From assembly GCF_002831565.1 (NCBI RefSeq), contig NZ_CP025096.1, positions 5,186,609 to 5,250,608 of the forward strand: a DNA stretch of 64,000 bases, in the 5' to 3' direction. Shown here in pieces: positions 35,793 to 44,072 of this stretch (positions within the stretch are counted from its first letter, which is position 1; each line of letters starts with the position of its first letter). The DNA comes from Spirosoma pollinicola (GTDB taxonomy: Bacteria; Bacteroidota; Bacteroidia; Cytophagales; Spirosomataceae). The notes under the pieces are model-generated. The model was not told the DNA's origin, did no database searches, and saw nothing but the letters and a program-made list of their open reading frames with translations. Both the position numbers and the translations under genes were made by a program.

Positions 35793-37325
35793 ATGAACTC
35801 ACCAACTTATTGGCTGGCCGGTTGCGCTATTATGTCACCTGGCTTGGTGGCACCGTCGCCCGCTCAGGCCGAGGGGCTATACATTGCTCAGGCCGACCAT
35901 GTAATGGGTACCTCCTTCGATCTGAAAATAGTAGCCAGTTCATATCCGGCCGCGGTACGGGCCGAAACCTTGGTGCGAGCTGAAATTGAACGGCTGTCGC
36001 AGGTGTTGAGCAGCTATCAACCCGATAGTGAGTTTAATAGCTGGCTGGCGACCACGAATAAAGCCGTTGCGGTATCGGATGATCTGTTTGCGGTGCTGGC
36101 CGGGTTTGAGAAATGGGGCCAGCAAACCGGAGGGGCTATCAATGCAGCCGCCGAAGGTATTAATCAGCTTTGGCAAAAAGCCGCTGGATCGGGCTCTGTT
36201 CCTTCAGAAACGGACCGGTTGCAGGCTGTAGCCGATGCCCGGCAACAACATTGGCAACTTGACATAGAAAACCATACAGCTGATCATCAGACAACGACCC
36301 CCTTACGCTTAAATACCTTCACCAAAAGTTATATTCTGGATCGGGCGGCCAATGCTGCACTGGCATTACCTGAGGTAAGTGCCGTTGTTCTCAACAGCGG
36401 GGGTGATCTGGTAGTGCGTGGTAACTGGACCGAAACTGTTGCGGTTGCTAACCCCCGCGCCGATGCAGAAAATAGTCAGGCTATTGCTCGTCTGGCTGTG
36501 CAAAATCGCGCTGTGGCCACCAGTGGCGATTACCGGCGGGGTGTACAAATTGGTACGGACTGGTATTCGCATATCGTCAATCCATTAACGGGTTTTCCGG
36601 CTAATGAAGTTAGCAGTGCCACGGTCATTCACCCCGATGCTGTAACGGCTGGGGCACTGGCAACGGCTTTCAACATACTGTCGCCCGTTCAAAGTGAGCA
36701 GTTGGCAGCTACAATACCGGATGCGGATTACCTGATTATGACTCAGACCGGCCAATCCATTACCAGCCCCGGCTGGGCAGACCTGCTGGCTCCTTCACCT
36801 TCGCTTACCAGCAACAGTTCCCTTAGTGAAACCGCCCGATTATTGTCCGTAACTCCGCTGAAAGATAAACTATGGAAGGCCGATCAGGAGTTGCTGATCA
36901 ACTTTGAACTGAGCCAGATGGAAGGGCGGTATCACCGGCCATTTGTAGCCGTTTGGGTGGAAGATGAGAACCACCAGCCTGTTCGGAATCTGGCTCTCTG
37001 GTATAACAAACCACGCTGGTTACCTGAACTGAGAGCGTTTTACGCCCTGCCCAGGAGCAATGACGTTAATGTGGGGTCTGTCACCAGTGCAACCCGTTCG
37101 CCGGGAGCCTACACGCTTCAATGGGATGGTAAGGATAACGCCGGACAGTACGTAAAGCAGGGTAAATACACTGTCTGCATTGAAGCCGCCCGCGAACACG
37201 GAACGTACCAGCTCATGCGTCAGGAGATGGACTTTAATGGAAAAACCAAACAACAAACATTGAACGGTAATGTCGAAATCGCAAGCGCAGCCCTGGACTA
37301 TCGCCAGAAATCCGATGCCCGCTGA
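35793..37325 (+). CDS. ApbE-like FAD:protein FMN transferase fused to DUF2271
   Basis: 510 aa. Signal peptide 1-26 (SPAQA), ApbE-like domain about 30-325, DUF2271 domain about 345-500 (PFVAVWVEDENHQPVRNLAL). ApbE transfers FMN from FAD onto Thr of exported proteins. Several usual active-site positions differ: the DLGGxAKG loop is replaced by NTFTKSY (Lys178 kept), the HxxDP motif is HIVNP (Asn263), and the ADAxxT metal motif is AGALAT (Gly287). It may therefore be a divergent subfamily or inactive. The next gene, a PepSY membrane protein, overlaps its end. No FMN-acceptor motif (DGxTxAT type) was seen nearby. Confidence 0.82.
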   Translation: MNSPTYWLAGCAIMSPGLVAPSPAQAEGLYIAQADHVMGTSFDLKIVASSYPAAVRAETLVRAEIERLSQVLSSYQPDSEFNSWLATTNKAVAVSDDLFAVLAGFEKWGQQTGGAINAAAEGINQLWQKAAGSGSVPSETDRLQAVADARQQHWQLDIENHTADHQTTTPLRLNTFTKSYILDRAANAALALPEVSAVVLNSGGDLVVRGNWTETVAVANPRADAENSQAIARLAVQNRAVATSGDYRRGVQIGTDWYSHIVNPLTGFPANEVSSATVIHPDAVTAGALATAFNILSPVQSEQLAATIPDADYLIMTQTGQSITSPGWADLLAPSPSLTSNSSLSETARLLSVTPLKDKLWKADQELLINFELSQMEGRYHRPFVAVWVEDENHQPVRNLALWYNKPRWLPELRAFYALPRSNDVNVGSVTSATRSPGAYTLQWDGKDNAGQYVKQGKYTVCIEAAREHGTYQLMRQEMDFNGKTKQQTLNGNVEIASAALDYRQKSDAR

Positions 37326-37950
37326 TCCTGCCCAGCCGCTATCCACTAAGAAAAAAGCAGCCGCCAAGCCCCGTTTGGCGGCTGCCGCTCGCTGGCTGCA
37401 TATTTACCTGTCTATGGTAAGTTTTGCCATTATTCTATTTTTTGCTGTCACAGGCTTGACACTTAATCACGTTGACTGGTTTGATGACCAAAGCAGCACC
37501 ACCGAATTTAAAGGAAAAGTGAGCCCGGCCTTTGTTAACCAAACCGATACCGCCAAGATTAATAAGCTGGCTGTTGTTGAGTTTCTTCGTAATACGCATG
37601 GTATCAAAGGCGCCATGGATGACTTTCGGATTGATGAACGCCAGTGCTCGATTTCGTTTCGGGGGCCGGGTTATGCTGCTGATGCCTTCGTTGACCGCTC
37701 GACCGGAGCCTACCAACTTACCGAAACGCGGATGGGCCTGGTGGCTGTCATGAACGATCTGCATAAAGGTCGCGATACGGGTAATAGCTGGTCGCTGGTG
37801 ATTGACATTGCGGCTATTTTCATGACACTTGTGTCGGCAACGGGGCTGGTGCTGATTCTATTCCTTAAAAAGAAACGCTTTAGTGGACTGGTATGGGCTG
37901 GTATTGGGGCACTGGTTTGTTACCTGATCTATTATTTCTGGGTGGCCTGA
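37315..37950 (+). CDS. PepSY-associated membrane-helix protein
   Basis: 211 aa. A basic start, a helix (LHIYLSMVSFAIILFFAVTGLTLNH), a periplasmic PepSY-like region (about 60-145), then two more helices (about 160-185 and 193-211). The H-x6-FFAVTGLxLNH motif is typical of PepSY-TM proteins, often linked to transmembrane electron transfer to iron or flavin proteins. It overlaps the end of the ApbE-like gene by 11 bp with this start; an ATG at 37270 would overlap by 56 bp. The pair is probably a functional unit. Confidence 0.82.
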   Translation: MPADPAQPLSTKKKAAAKPRLAAAARWLHIYLSMVSFAIILFFAVTGLTLNHVDWFDDQSSTTEFKGKVSPAFVNQTDTAKINKLAVVEFLRNTHGIKGAMDDFRIDERQCSISFRGPGYAADAFVDRSTGAYQLTETRMGLVAVMNDLHKGRDTGNSWSLVIDIAAIFMTLVSATGLVLILFLKKKRFSGLVWAGIGALVCYLIYYFWVA

Positions 37951-37984
37951 GGGTGTTGATGATCCTATCAATAGGTTCATATAA

Positions 37985-38079
37985 AAACAATGGAACGCGG
38001 ATGGTACGGATCTAACGGATCAATACGGATTTTATCCGCCTGAATCTGTTAAATCCGCACCATCCGCGTTCCATTGTTT
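37985..38079. repeat. Long inverted repeat between convergent genes
   Basis: Arms 37985-38030 and 38034-38079 (46 bp) with several mismatches; the outer 21 bp (from AAACAATGGAACGCGGATGG) pair perfectly. It could end both the PepSY gene and the phosphorylase gene. Confidence 0.85.
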
Positions 38080-38090
38080 ATTTTGTCTTG

Positions 38091-39770
38091 TTAGACCGAT
38101 ACCGAATCAGTCTGTGCGGCTACCGTTTGCGGAAGCGAATAGAGCTTTTCATAATAGTCTGTTGCCATCCGGTCCGAATCAAAATAGGGTACAACATCGC
38201 GCATGCTGCTTTTGATCATGCGCATCCATTGGTCCGGCTGCTCGTAATACATGGGTAAAATGACCGTTTCCAGCAATGTGAACAGGTTATCGGCGTCGAA
38301 GGCATCCTGTTCGTGGGCTGGCCAGTTCAGATCAGCTTCGGACAACACAAAACTGTTGACTCCATTCTGCCCAAATTCGGGGACCCAACCATCATTGGTC
38401 GAGCAATTGACAGCCCCATTCATGGCTGCTGTCATGCCGCTGGTGCCCGAGGCTTCACGAGTAAGCCGGGGCGTATTTAGCCAGAGATCGGCACCCTGTT
38501 TCAGTAGTCTGGAAAGGTGCATTTCATAACCAACCATCACCGAGCAATTCACATAGCGTTTGGCAGTATAAACCAGTCGGTCGAAGATGCCGATACTGGC
38601 ATAATCGAACGGGTACGGTTTACCTGCCCAGATCAATTGCACCGGGTATTTAGGGTTGGTCATCAGCCGGTCGAATCGTTCCGGGTCTGACAGAAGCAGT
38701 TCTGCTCGTTTATAGCCCGCAAACCGACGGGCCCAAACCATCGTGAATACGTTAGGATTGTAGAGGTCGCCGGTCTGGTCGGCCACCTCATAAAACAAAC
38801 TTTGTTTCCTGGTTTTCTTATGAGCCGCCAGACGCACATCGTCATTACTAACCAGGGCTGCGTCCAGAACAGGGTCGCCCCAGAAAGCCCGTTTCTGGGC
38901 GTTGGTGATATAAATGATCGGACAGATATCAGGATACCCCTGCCACATCTGATTACTTACGTCTCCGTGTCTTTTTGAAACCGCATTGGCCAGACCCGAG
39001 AGTCGCAAGGCACCCAGTGCCCAATTAAAAAGGTCATCCTGAACACCCGTAATGTGTCTGACCTCCTCTAACGGTACATAGTCGAAAAAGCCCATCCGGT
39101 CCAGCAGTCGAATGTCGGTTCGGGGATTTCCAGCTTCTTCGGGCGTATGCGTTGTAAAAACCAGATGCTCTCGAACGGCTTCTACACGCCCCAATTTGTG
39201 GTATAAATAAAATGCCAACGGCAGAGGGTGGCTCTCGTTCATGTGGTACACGTCGGGCACAATCTGGAGTTGTTCCAGCAGTTTGGCACCCCCAATACCC
39301 AATAAAATACTCGACGCAATCCGAGTTTCGGGATTCGCATCGTAGAGTTTATGGCAGATGGTTTGGGCCAGGTAATCGTTTTCGGGTAGATCGGTCGATA
39401 GAAAATAGGTGGGAGTTGTATTGAACACCGTCGGTGGCAGGAAATAGGCCGTTACCCAAACAGGAGCATGGTTAACCTGAATCTGAAATTTCAGATTGGT
39501 GGGTTCGAGAAAGCTGTACTGTTTCTCCATGAACAGACAATCCATCGTTTGATCGGCTTTCCGCACCTGATCATAATAGCCGTATTTCCACAGAATACCC
39601 ACGGCCACAACGGGCTGCTTCAAGGCGTAAGCACTTCGCATGTGCGAACCAGCGAGAAATCCCAGACCGCCCGAATACGTTTTGAGGGGCTGGGCAAAAG
39701 CAAATTCCATCGAAAAGTAAGCGACCCGGCGCAGTGACAGGGTTGGTGTGCTGGTTGAGTCAGACGTCAT
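38091..39770 (-). CDS. glgP: Alpha-glucan phosphorylase, short type, with altered PLP-lysine position
   Basis: 559 aa; the YFSMEFAF start, KTYSGGLGFLAGSH, FTTHTPEEAGN and the C-terminal EASGTSGM region define the short alpha-glucan phosphorylase family, which releases glucose-1-phosphate from glycogen. In the family the motif reads GTxxMK, with the Lys forming the pyridoxal-phosphate Schiff base; here the residue is Thr447 (codon ACA, 38430-38432). Activity as a PLP phosphorylase is thus in doubt unless this branch differs. A variant FNR-like site lies 69 bp upstream, and acetate kinase and phosphoketolase are divergent. Confidence 0.85.
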   Translation of the reverse strand: MTSDSTSTPTLSLRRVAYFSMEFAFAQPLKTYSGGLGFLAGSHMRSAYALKQPVVAVGILWKYGYYDQVRKADQTMDCLFMEKQYSFLEPTNLKFQIQVNHAPVWVTAYFLPPTVFNTTPTYFLSTDLPENDYLAQTICHKLYDANPETRIASSILLGIGGAKLLEQLQIVPDVYHMNESHPLPLAFYLYHKLGRVEAVREHLVFTTHTPEEAGNPRTDIRLLDRMGFFDYVPLEEVRHITGVQDDLFNWALGALRLSGLANAVSKRHGDVSNQMWQGYPDICPIIYITNAQKRAFWGDPVLDAALVSNDDVRLAAHKKTRKQSLFYEVADQTGDLYNPNVFTMVWARRFAGYKRAELLLSDPERFDRLMTNPKYPVQLIWAGKPYPFDYASIGIFDRLVYTAKRYVNCSVMVGYEMHLSRLLKQGADLWLNTPRLTREASGTSGMTAAMNGAVNCSTNDGWVPEFGQNGVNSFVLSEADLNWPAHEQDAFDADNLFTLLETVILPMYYEQPDQWMRMIKSSMRDVVPYFDSDRMATDYYEKLYSLPQTVAAQTDSVSV

Positions 39771-39839
39771 AAAGACAGGTTGTAATTCGTACTGTATAGT
39801 TGTGGCCCCGAAGGTCTGCGATTCGCCGATCTGCCAATC

Positions 39840-39851
39840 TGAGTATCGTCA
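39840..39851 (-). promoter_or_regulatory. Variant FNR-like site, TGAG-N4-GTCA (phosphorylase)
   Basis: One mismatch from TGAY-N4-RTCA, 69 bp upstream of the minus-strand phosphorylase start. GACCTTCG on the minus strand is a poor -7 candidate centred 33 bp away. Confidence 0.35.
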
Positions 39852-39902
39852 GGCAACGGGTTGATAATTATTGGTCTGACTGACAACGAGCAACTTAGTC
39901 GC

Positions 39903-39914
39903 TGAGGCTTGTCA
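39903..39914 (+). promoter_or_regulatory. Variant FNR-like site, TGAG-N4-GTCA (acetate kinase)
   Basis: One mismatch from TGAY-N4-RTCA, 78 bp upstream of ackA; CAGCTTTA (39938-39945) is centred 33 bp downstream. With the site at 39840, each divergent gene has its own copy. Confidence 0.4.
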
Positions 39915-39992
39915 TACTTTTCCAATTCATAAACCAGCAGCTTTACATGCCGCTTCGAAGTCCCGGCACCATTGGCCCTGGTGGAGTTCCTT

Positions 39993-41240
39993 ATGAGTAA
40001 CACGCCTTTACCCCAAAAGTTAACCTCCCTGCCCTATCAACTCCTTGTGTTGAATAGCGGCTCGTCGAGTTTAAAGTTTGCGCTCTATGTGATAGGCGAT
40101 CGGGAAGAGTTATGGCTGTCGGGTAAACTAACCCGCATTGGCCTTACCGATGGGCATTTTACAAGAACTGTTGGTGCGCACCAGACGCAGATGATTCACT
40201 GCAATTTGCCTGATCATACAACGGCTTTAACCGTACTTTTCGACTGGCTTCATGAGCAACCCGATCTTCGGCTGAATGCCGTAGGGCATCGACTGGTACA
40301 TGGTGGGTCTTTGTATAAAACTCCCCAGCCGGTAACACCCAGACTGATAGCCGATCTGCGTCTGCTTATTCCATTCGCGCCTGATCACCTGCCCGCCGAA
40401 ATCGGGCTCATCGAGGCTATTGGGGGGCTATATCCTGATTTGCTTCAGGTGGCCTGTTTCGATACCGCCTTTCACCAGACGATGCCTGAAGTAGCCAAAC
40501 GGTTGCCGATTCCCCGCCATCTGGCCGATGAGGGCGTTGCGCGGTACGGGTTTCATGGATTATCCTACGAATATGTGATGAGTCAACTGGCAGAGAAAGC
40601 CGGATGGGCAACGGCAAATGGGCGCCTGTTGCTGGCTCACCTCGGCAACGGAGCCAGTATGACGGCCGTTCGGCAGGGCGAAAGTATCGACACAACGATG
40701 GGATTTACGCCTGCTGGCGGCCTGATGATGGGTACCCGCTCAGGTGATCTTGACCCCGGTGTACTACTGTATTTATTGGCACATGGTTATGCTGATGCCG
40801 CTGCATTGAGTCATTTACTGAATGATGAATCGGGTTTAACGGGGGTATCGGACATAAGTTCAGATATGGAGGAGCTGCTCGAACAGGTACCCCATAGCCC
40901 ACATGCCGCCGAAGCCATCGACCTGTTTTGCTATCTGGCTCGAAAGCAGTTGGGTGGCCTGATTATGGTGCTTAATGGGCTTGATACACTGGTTTTTACG
41001 GGGGGCATTGGTGAAAATTCGCCCGCTATCCGGGCCGCCATCTGCAAAAATCTTGATTTTTTTGGTATCGTGATCGACCCGCAGCGGAACGAAGCAAATG
41101 CCGAAATTATCTCGCCGGAAGGTCATAAGCCTGAGGTCAGGGTCATCCCAACGAATGAAGAACGCATGATTGCCTGCCACACACGGCAGGTGTTAATGGC
41201 AACGACGCAACCTGTGTCTGAGCCTATGGTAACCAATTAA
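39993..41240 (+). CDS. ackA: Acetate kinase
   Basis: 415 aa; the N-terminal LVLNSGSSSLKF, the phosphate-binding HRLVHGG, FDTAFHQTMP and LAHLGNGAS motifs, and TGGIGENSPAIR near the C-terminus identify acetate kinase (acetyl phosphate + ADP to acetate + ATP). ATG at 39993 is used; a TTG 21 bp upstream opens the same frame. It forms an operon with phosphoketolase 18 bp downstream: phosphoketolase makes acetyl phosphate and AckA turns it into ATP, an energy route needing no respiration. Confidence 0.95.
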   Translation: MSNTPLPQKLTSLPYQLLVLNSGSSSLKFALYVIGDREELWLSGKLTRIGLTDGHFTRTVGAHQTQMIHCNLPDHTTALTVLFDWLHEQPDLRLNAVGHRLVHGGSLYKTPQPVTPRLIADLRLLIPFAPDHLPAEIGLIEAIGGLYPDLLQVACFDTAFHQTMPEVAKRLPIPRHLADEGVARYGFHGLSYEYVMSQLAEKAGWATANGRLLLAHLGNGASMTAVRQGESIDTTMGFTPAGGLMMGTRSGDLDPGVLLYLLAHGYADAAALSHLLNDESGLTGVSDISSDMEELLEQVPHSPHAAEAIDLFCYLARKQLGGLIMVLNGLDTLVFTGGIGENSPAIRAAICKNLDFFGIVIDPQRNEANAEIISPEGHKPEVRVIPTNEERMIACHTRQVLMATTQPVSEPMVTN

Positions 41241-41258
41241 CTCAATTTCCTCAAAGCC

Positions 41259-43619
41259 ATGAATCAAGTTATCACTCCATCAACAGTCCCTACAAGCGAA
41301 CGGCTGGCGCAACTGCACCGCTACTGGCAGGCTACGAACTACCTTGGAGCCGCTCAGCTCTACCTGCGCTATAATGTGTTACTTGACCGCCCCCTGCTGG
41401 CGTCCGATATTAAGCCCCGATTGCTCGGTCACTGGGGTACACAGCCGGGGCTGAACCTGGTGTATGCTCACCTGAACCGACTTATTCAGGATACGGATGC
41501 CAATGTGCTGATGGTTGTGGGGCCGGGTCATGGCGCACCGGCTATTCTGGCCAACCTGTTTCTGGAAGGGACGCTGGGCGAATTTGATGCGCATTATAAA
41601 CCGGGCTTAGTAGGGCTGAGCAACCTGATTCGCCAGTTTTCATGGCCTTATGGATTGCCCAGCCATCTGGTTCCCGGTACGCCCGGCCAGATTCAGGAAG
41701 GGGGCGAGTTAGGGTACAGTCTCTCGCACGCGTTTGGGGCTGCTCTCGACAATCCCGATCTGCTGGTGGCCTGCATCGTGGGCGACGGCGAGGCCGAAAC
41801 AGGCCCGCTGGCCGCTGCCTGGCATTCCAACAAATACCTGAATCCAGCTACCTCAGGGGCTGTGCTGCCTATACTGCACGTAAACGGCTATAAATTATCG
41901 GCCCCGACAATTTACGGGCGAATGAGCAATGATGAACTGACGAATCTCTTTACGGGCTTTGGCTATCAGGTGCGCTTTGTTGGCGGCAGCGACCCCATGC
42001 AGGTACACAAGGCAATGTGGCAGGCAATGAACTGGGCACATGAGGAAATTCAGACCATTCAGCAACAGGCTCGTATGGGCATGCTGAACGGTGTGCCTGC
42101 CTGGCCAATGTTGATTTTACAAACACCCAAAGGCTGGACCTGTCCGTTAACGGTTGATGGTCAGCCGATAGAAAACACCTTTCACGCTCACCAACTGCCC
42201 GTTGCCGACCCTGCCGGAAAGCCGTCTCAACTGAAAACCCTGGAAACTTGGCTGCGTAGTTACCGTCCGCAGGATTTGTTCGACGAAAAAGGGTTGCCAT
42301 TTGTCGATGTGGTCAGCATTTGCCCGCCAGACGATAAACGGATCGGGATGAATCCCCATGCCAACGGTGGGGCACTTTTAAGGCCGCTCGAACTCCCGAA
42401 CATTGCCGATTATGCCGTTACTATCCCATCGCCGGGTACTGTATCGGTGGAAGGAACGCACACACTGGCGATTTACCTGCGCGATGTGTTCCGCCTGAAC
42501 GATCACGCACAAAATTTCCGGGTAGTCTGCCCCGACGAAACGACATCGAACCGTATGTCGCCCATGTTTGAGGCTACCCAACGGGCCTGGATGGGACCAA
42601 TGATCGAGACCGACGAGTTTCTGGCACCTGATGGGCGGATTATGGAAATCCTGAGCGAACATACCTGCGAAGGCTGGCTGGAAGGCTACTTGCTCACGGG
42701 GCGGCATGGCTTGTTCGGATGTTACGAAGCGTTTATCCCGCTTGTGGACTCGATGCTGAATCAATATGCCAAATGGTTGAAAGTAAGTAAGGAAACGCCC
42801 TGGCGTAAACCCCTGGCGTCGCTCAATTACCTGCTTACCTCACACGTATGGCGGCAGGATCATAACGGGTATACTCATCAGGTGCCTAGTTTTATCAACT
42901 CGGTGGTTGCCAAAAAAAGCTCTGTTGCCCGCGTTTACCTGCCGCCCGATGCCAACTGCCTGCTGTCTGTAATGGATCACTGCTTGCGCAGCCGTGATTA
43001 TGTCAATCTACTTGTGGCCTCAAAAGCGAGTCAGGCGCAGTGGCTGACTATCGACGAGGCACAGGCGCATTGCCGCCGGGGGATGTCGGCCTGGAGTTGG
43101 GCGGGTAATGAAATCAACCACCAGCCCGATGTAGTGCTGGCCTGTGCGGGCGACGTGCCCACCAATGAGATCATTGCGGCAGCGGCCATTCTTCGCGAGC
43201 ACCTGCCCGACCTGAGCGTGCGCGTGGTGAACGTAATGGATTTACTAACCATCATGTCGCCGGAGGACCACCCGCATGGTTTCCCGGAAGCTGCTTTTGT
43301 TCAACTCTTTACCCCCGGCAAGCCGGTTATCTTCGCGTTTCATGGCTACCCGATGCTGATTCATGAGTTGTTGCATCACCGCACGAATCCATTGCGTTTT
43401 CACGTGCGGGGCTACATGGAAGAAGGCCGTACGACAACACCTTTCGATATGCTGGTGCTCAACAACATGAGCCGGTACCAACTGGTGCTATCAGCTCTGG
43501 ACCGTGTTGAAAAACGAGCTGGTAGTGGAGATTTGAGGATGTGGTGTCAGAATAAGCTTACAGAGCATGCTGCCTATATCCGCCGATGCGGTCAGGATAT
43601 GCCGGAGGTGATGAGTTGA
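41259..43619 (+). CDS. xfp: Phosphoketolase (xylulose-5-phosphate / fructose-6-phosphate)
   Basis: 786 aa, the usual length. The thiamine-diphosphate motif begins GDGEAETGPLAAAWHSNKY (about 173-191), preceded by GELGYSLSHAFGAA; other family signatures include GPGHGAPA and the N-terminal YLGAAQLYL segment. It cleaves xylulose-5-P or fructose-6-P with phosphate to acetyl phosphate. Second gene of the ackA-xfp operon. Nothing appears truncated. Confidence 0.95.
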   Translation: MNQVITPSTVPTSERLAQLHRYWQATNYLGAAQLYLRYNVLLDRPLLASDIKPRLLGHWGTQPGLNLVYAHLNRLIQDTDANVLMVVGPGHGAPAILANLFLEGTLGEFDAHYKPGLVGLSNLIRQFSWPYGLPSHLVPGTPGQIQEGGELGYSLSHAFGAALDNPDLLVACIVGDGEAETGPLAAAWHSNKYLNPATSGAVLPILHVNGYKLSAPTIYGRMSNDELTNLFTGFGYQVRFVGGSDPMQVHKAMWQAMNWAHEEIQTIQQQARMGMLNGVPAWPMLILQTPKGWTCPLTVDGQPIENTFHAHQLPVADPAGKPSQLKTLETWLRSYRPQDLFDEKGLPFVDVVSICPPDDKRIGMNPHANGGALLRPLELPNIADYAVTIPSPGTVSVEGTHTLAIYLRDVFRLNDHAQNFRVVCPDETTSNRMSPMFEATQRAWMGPMIETDEFLAPDGRIMEILSEHTCEGWLEGYLLTGRHGLFGCYEAFIPLVDSMLNQYAKWLKVSKETPWRKPLASLNYLLTSHVWRQDHNGYTHQVPSFINSVVAKKSSVARVYLPPDANCLLSVMDHCLRSRDYVNLLVASKASQAQWLTIDEAQAHCRRGMSAWSWAGNEINHQPDVVLACAGDVPTNEIIAAAAILREHLPDLSVRVVNVMDLLTIMSPEDHPHGFPEAAFVQLFTPGKPVIFAFHGYPMLIHELLHHRTNPLRFHVRGYMEEGRTTTPFDMLVLNNMSRYQLVLSALDRVEKRAGSGDLRMWCQNKLTEHAAYIRRCGQDMPEVMS

Positions 43620-43693
43620 CGGTTCGTGTCGTGCAGGTAAATGCCAAGGGGGAGATTATCAGGCTGTTAGTTGAAACCAATCAGTTCAGTCAC

Positions 43694-43705
43694 TGACGTC
43701 CATCA
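43694..43705 (+). promoter_or_regulatory. FNR/CRP-like operator, TGAC-N4-ATCA, with exact -7 element
   Basis: Exact TGAY-N4-RTCA match, 89 bp before the soluble FixH-like gene. TAGCTTTG (43729-43736) fits TAnnTTTG in all positions and is centred 33 bp downstream: the cleanest promoter of the set. Confidence 0.6.
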
Positions 43706-43794
43706 TTGTTGTACCGTTCAGCCATCTGTAGCTTTGTCTATACGATCAGCTCTAAACGGGCTGGTTGCCCATAACTACCTACTCCTCTAGAACC

Positions 43795-44040
43795 ATGACG
43801 TTTGAACCTGCCTCCCAACTATTGGCCTTTGTGTTGCCAATGTCTTTTCAAAAAGGTGACCTGACGTTTAGCCGGTCGGCCAGTACTCCCGAAGCCATTC
43901 GAATACCGGTTAAGCGGGACGAAAAACCACGGCATGTGATCTCGACGGCACAACTTGCCAAAGGTGTATGGAACGTATGTTTGAACTGGTCCGATGGGCG
44001 TCAGCAATACTATGACGAGCAACAAATCAGCATTGGCTGA
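43795..44040 (+). CDS. Soluble FixH/CcoH-like domain protein
   Basis: 81 aa without signal peptide or membrane helix. It aligns along its length with the C-terminal domain of CcoH (22 kb upstream): shared LP-x4-KGD(I/L)-F, ISTAQLAKGVW against VSTAKLARGRW, and LNWSDGRQQYYDEQ against LNWSDDQREYYTEQ. The membrane anchor and DDYY linker of CcoH are absent. It is followed 32 bp later by a four-helix membrane protein that could supply an anchor. A TTG at 43765 would add ten residues without hydrophobicity. Role unknown; a periplasmic location would need an unrecognised export route. Confidence 0.7.
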   Translation: MTFEPASQLLAFVLPMSFQKGDLTFSRSASTPEAIRIPVKRDEKPRHVISTAQLAKGVWNVCLNWSDGRQQYYDEQQISIG

Positions 44041-44072
44041 ACTAAGGTAAAACGTATCTCTCCAACGGAATT

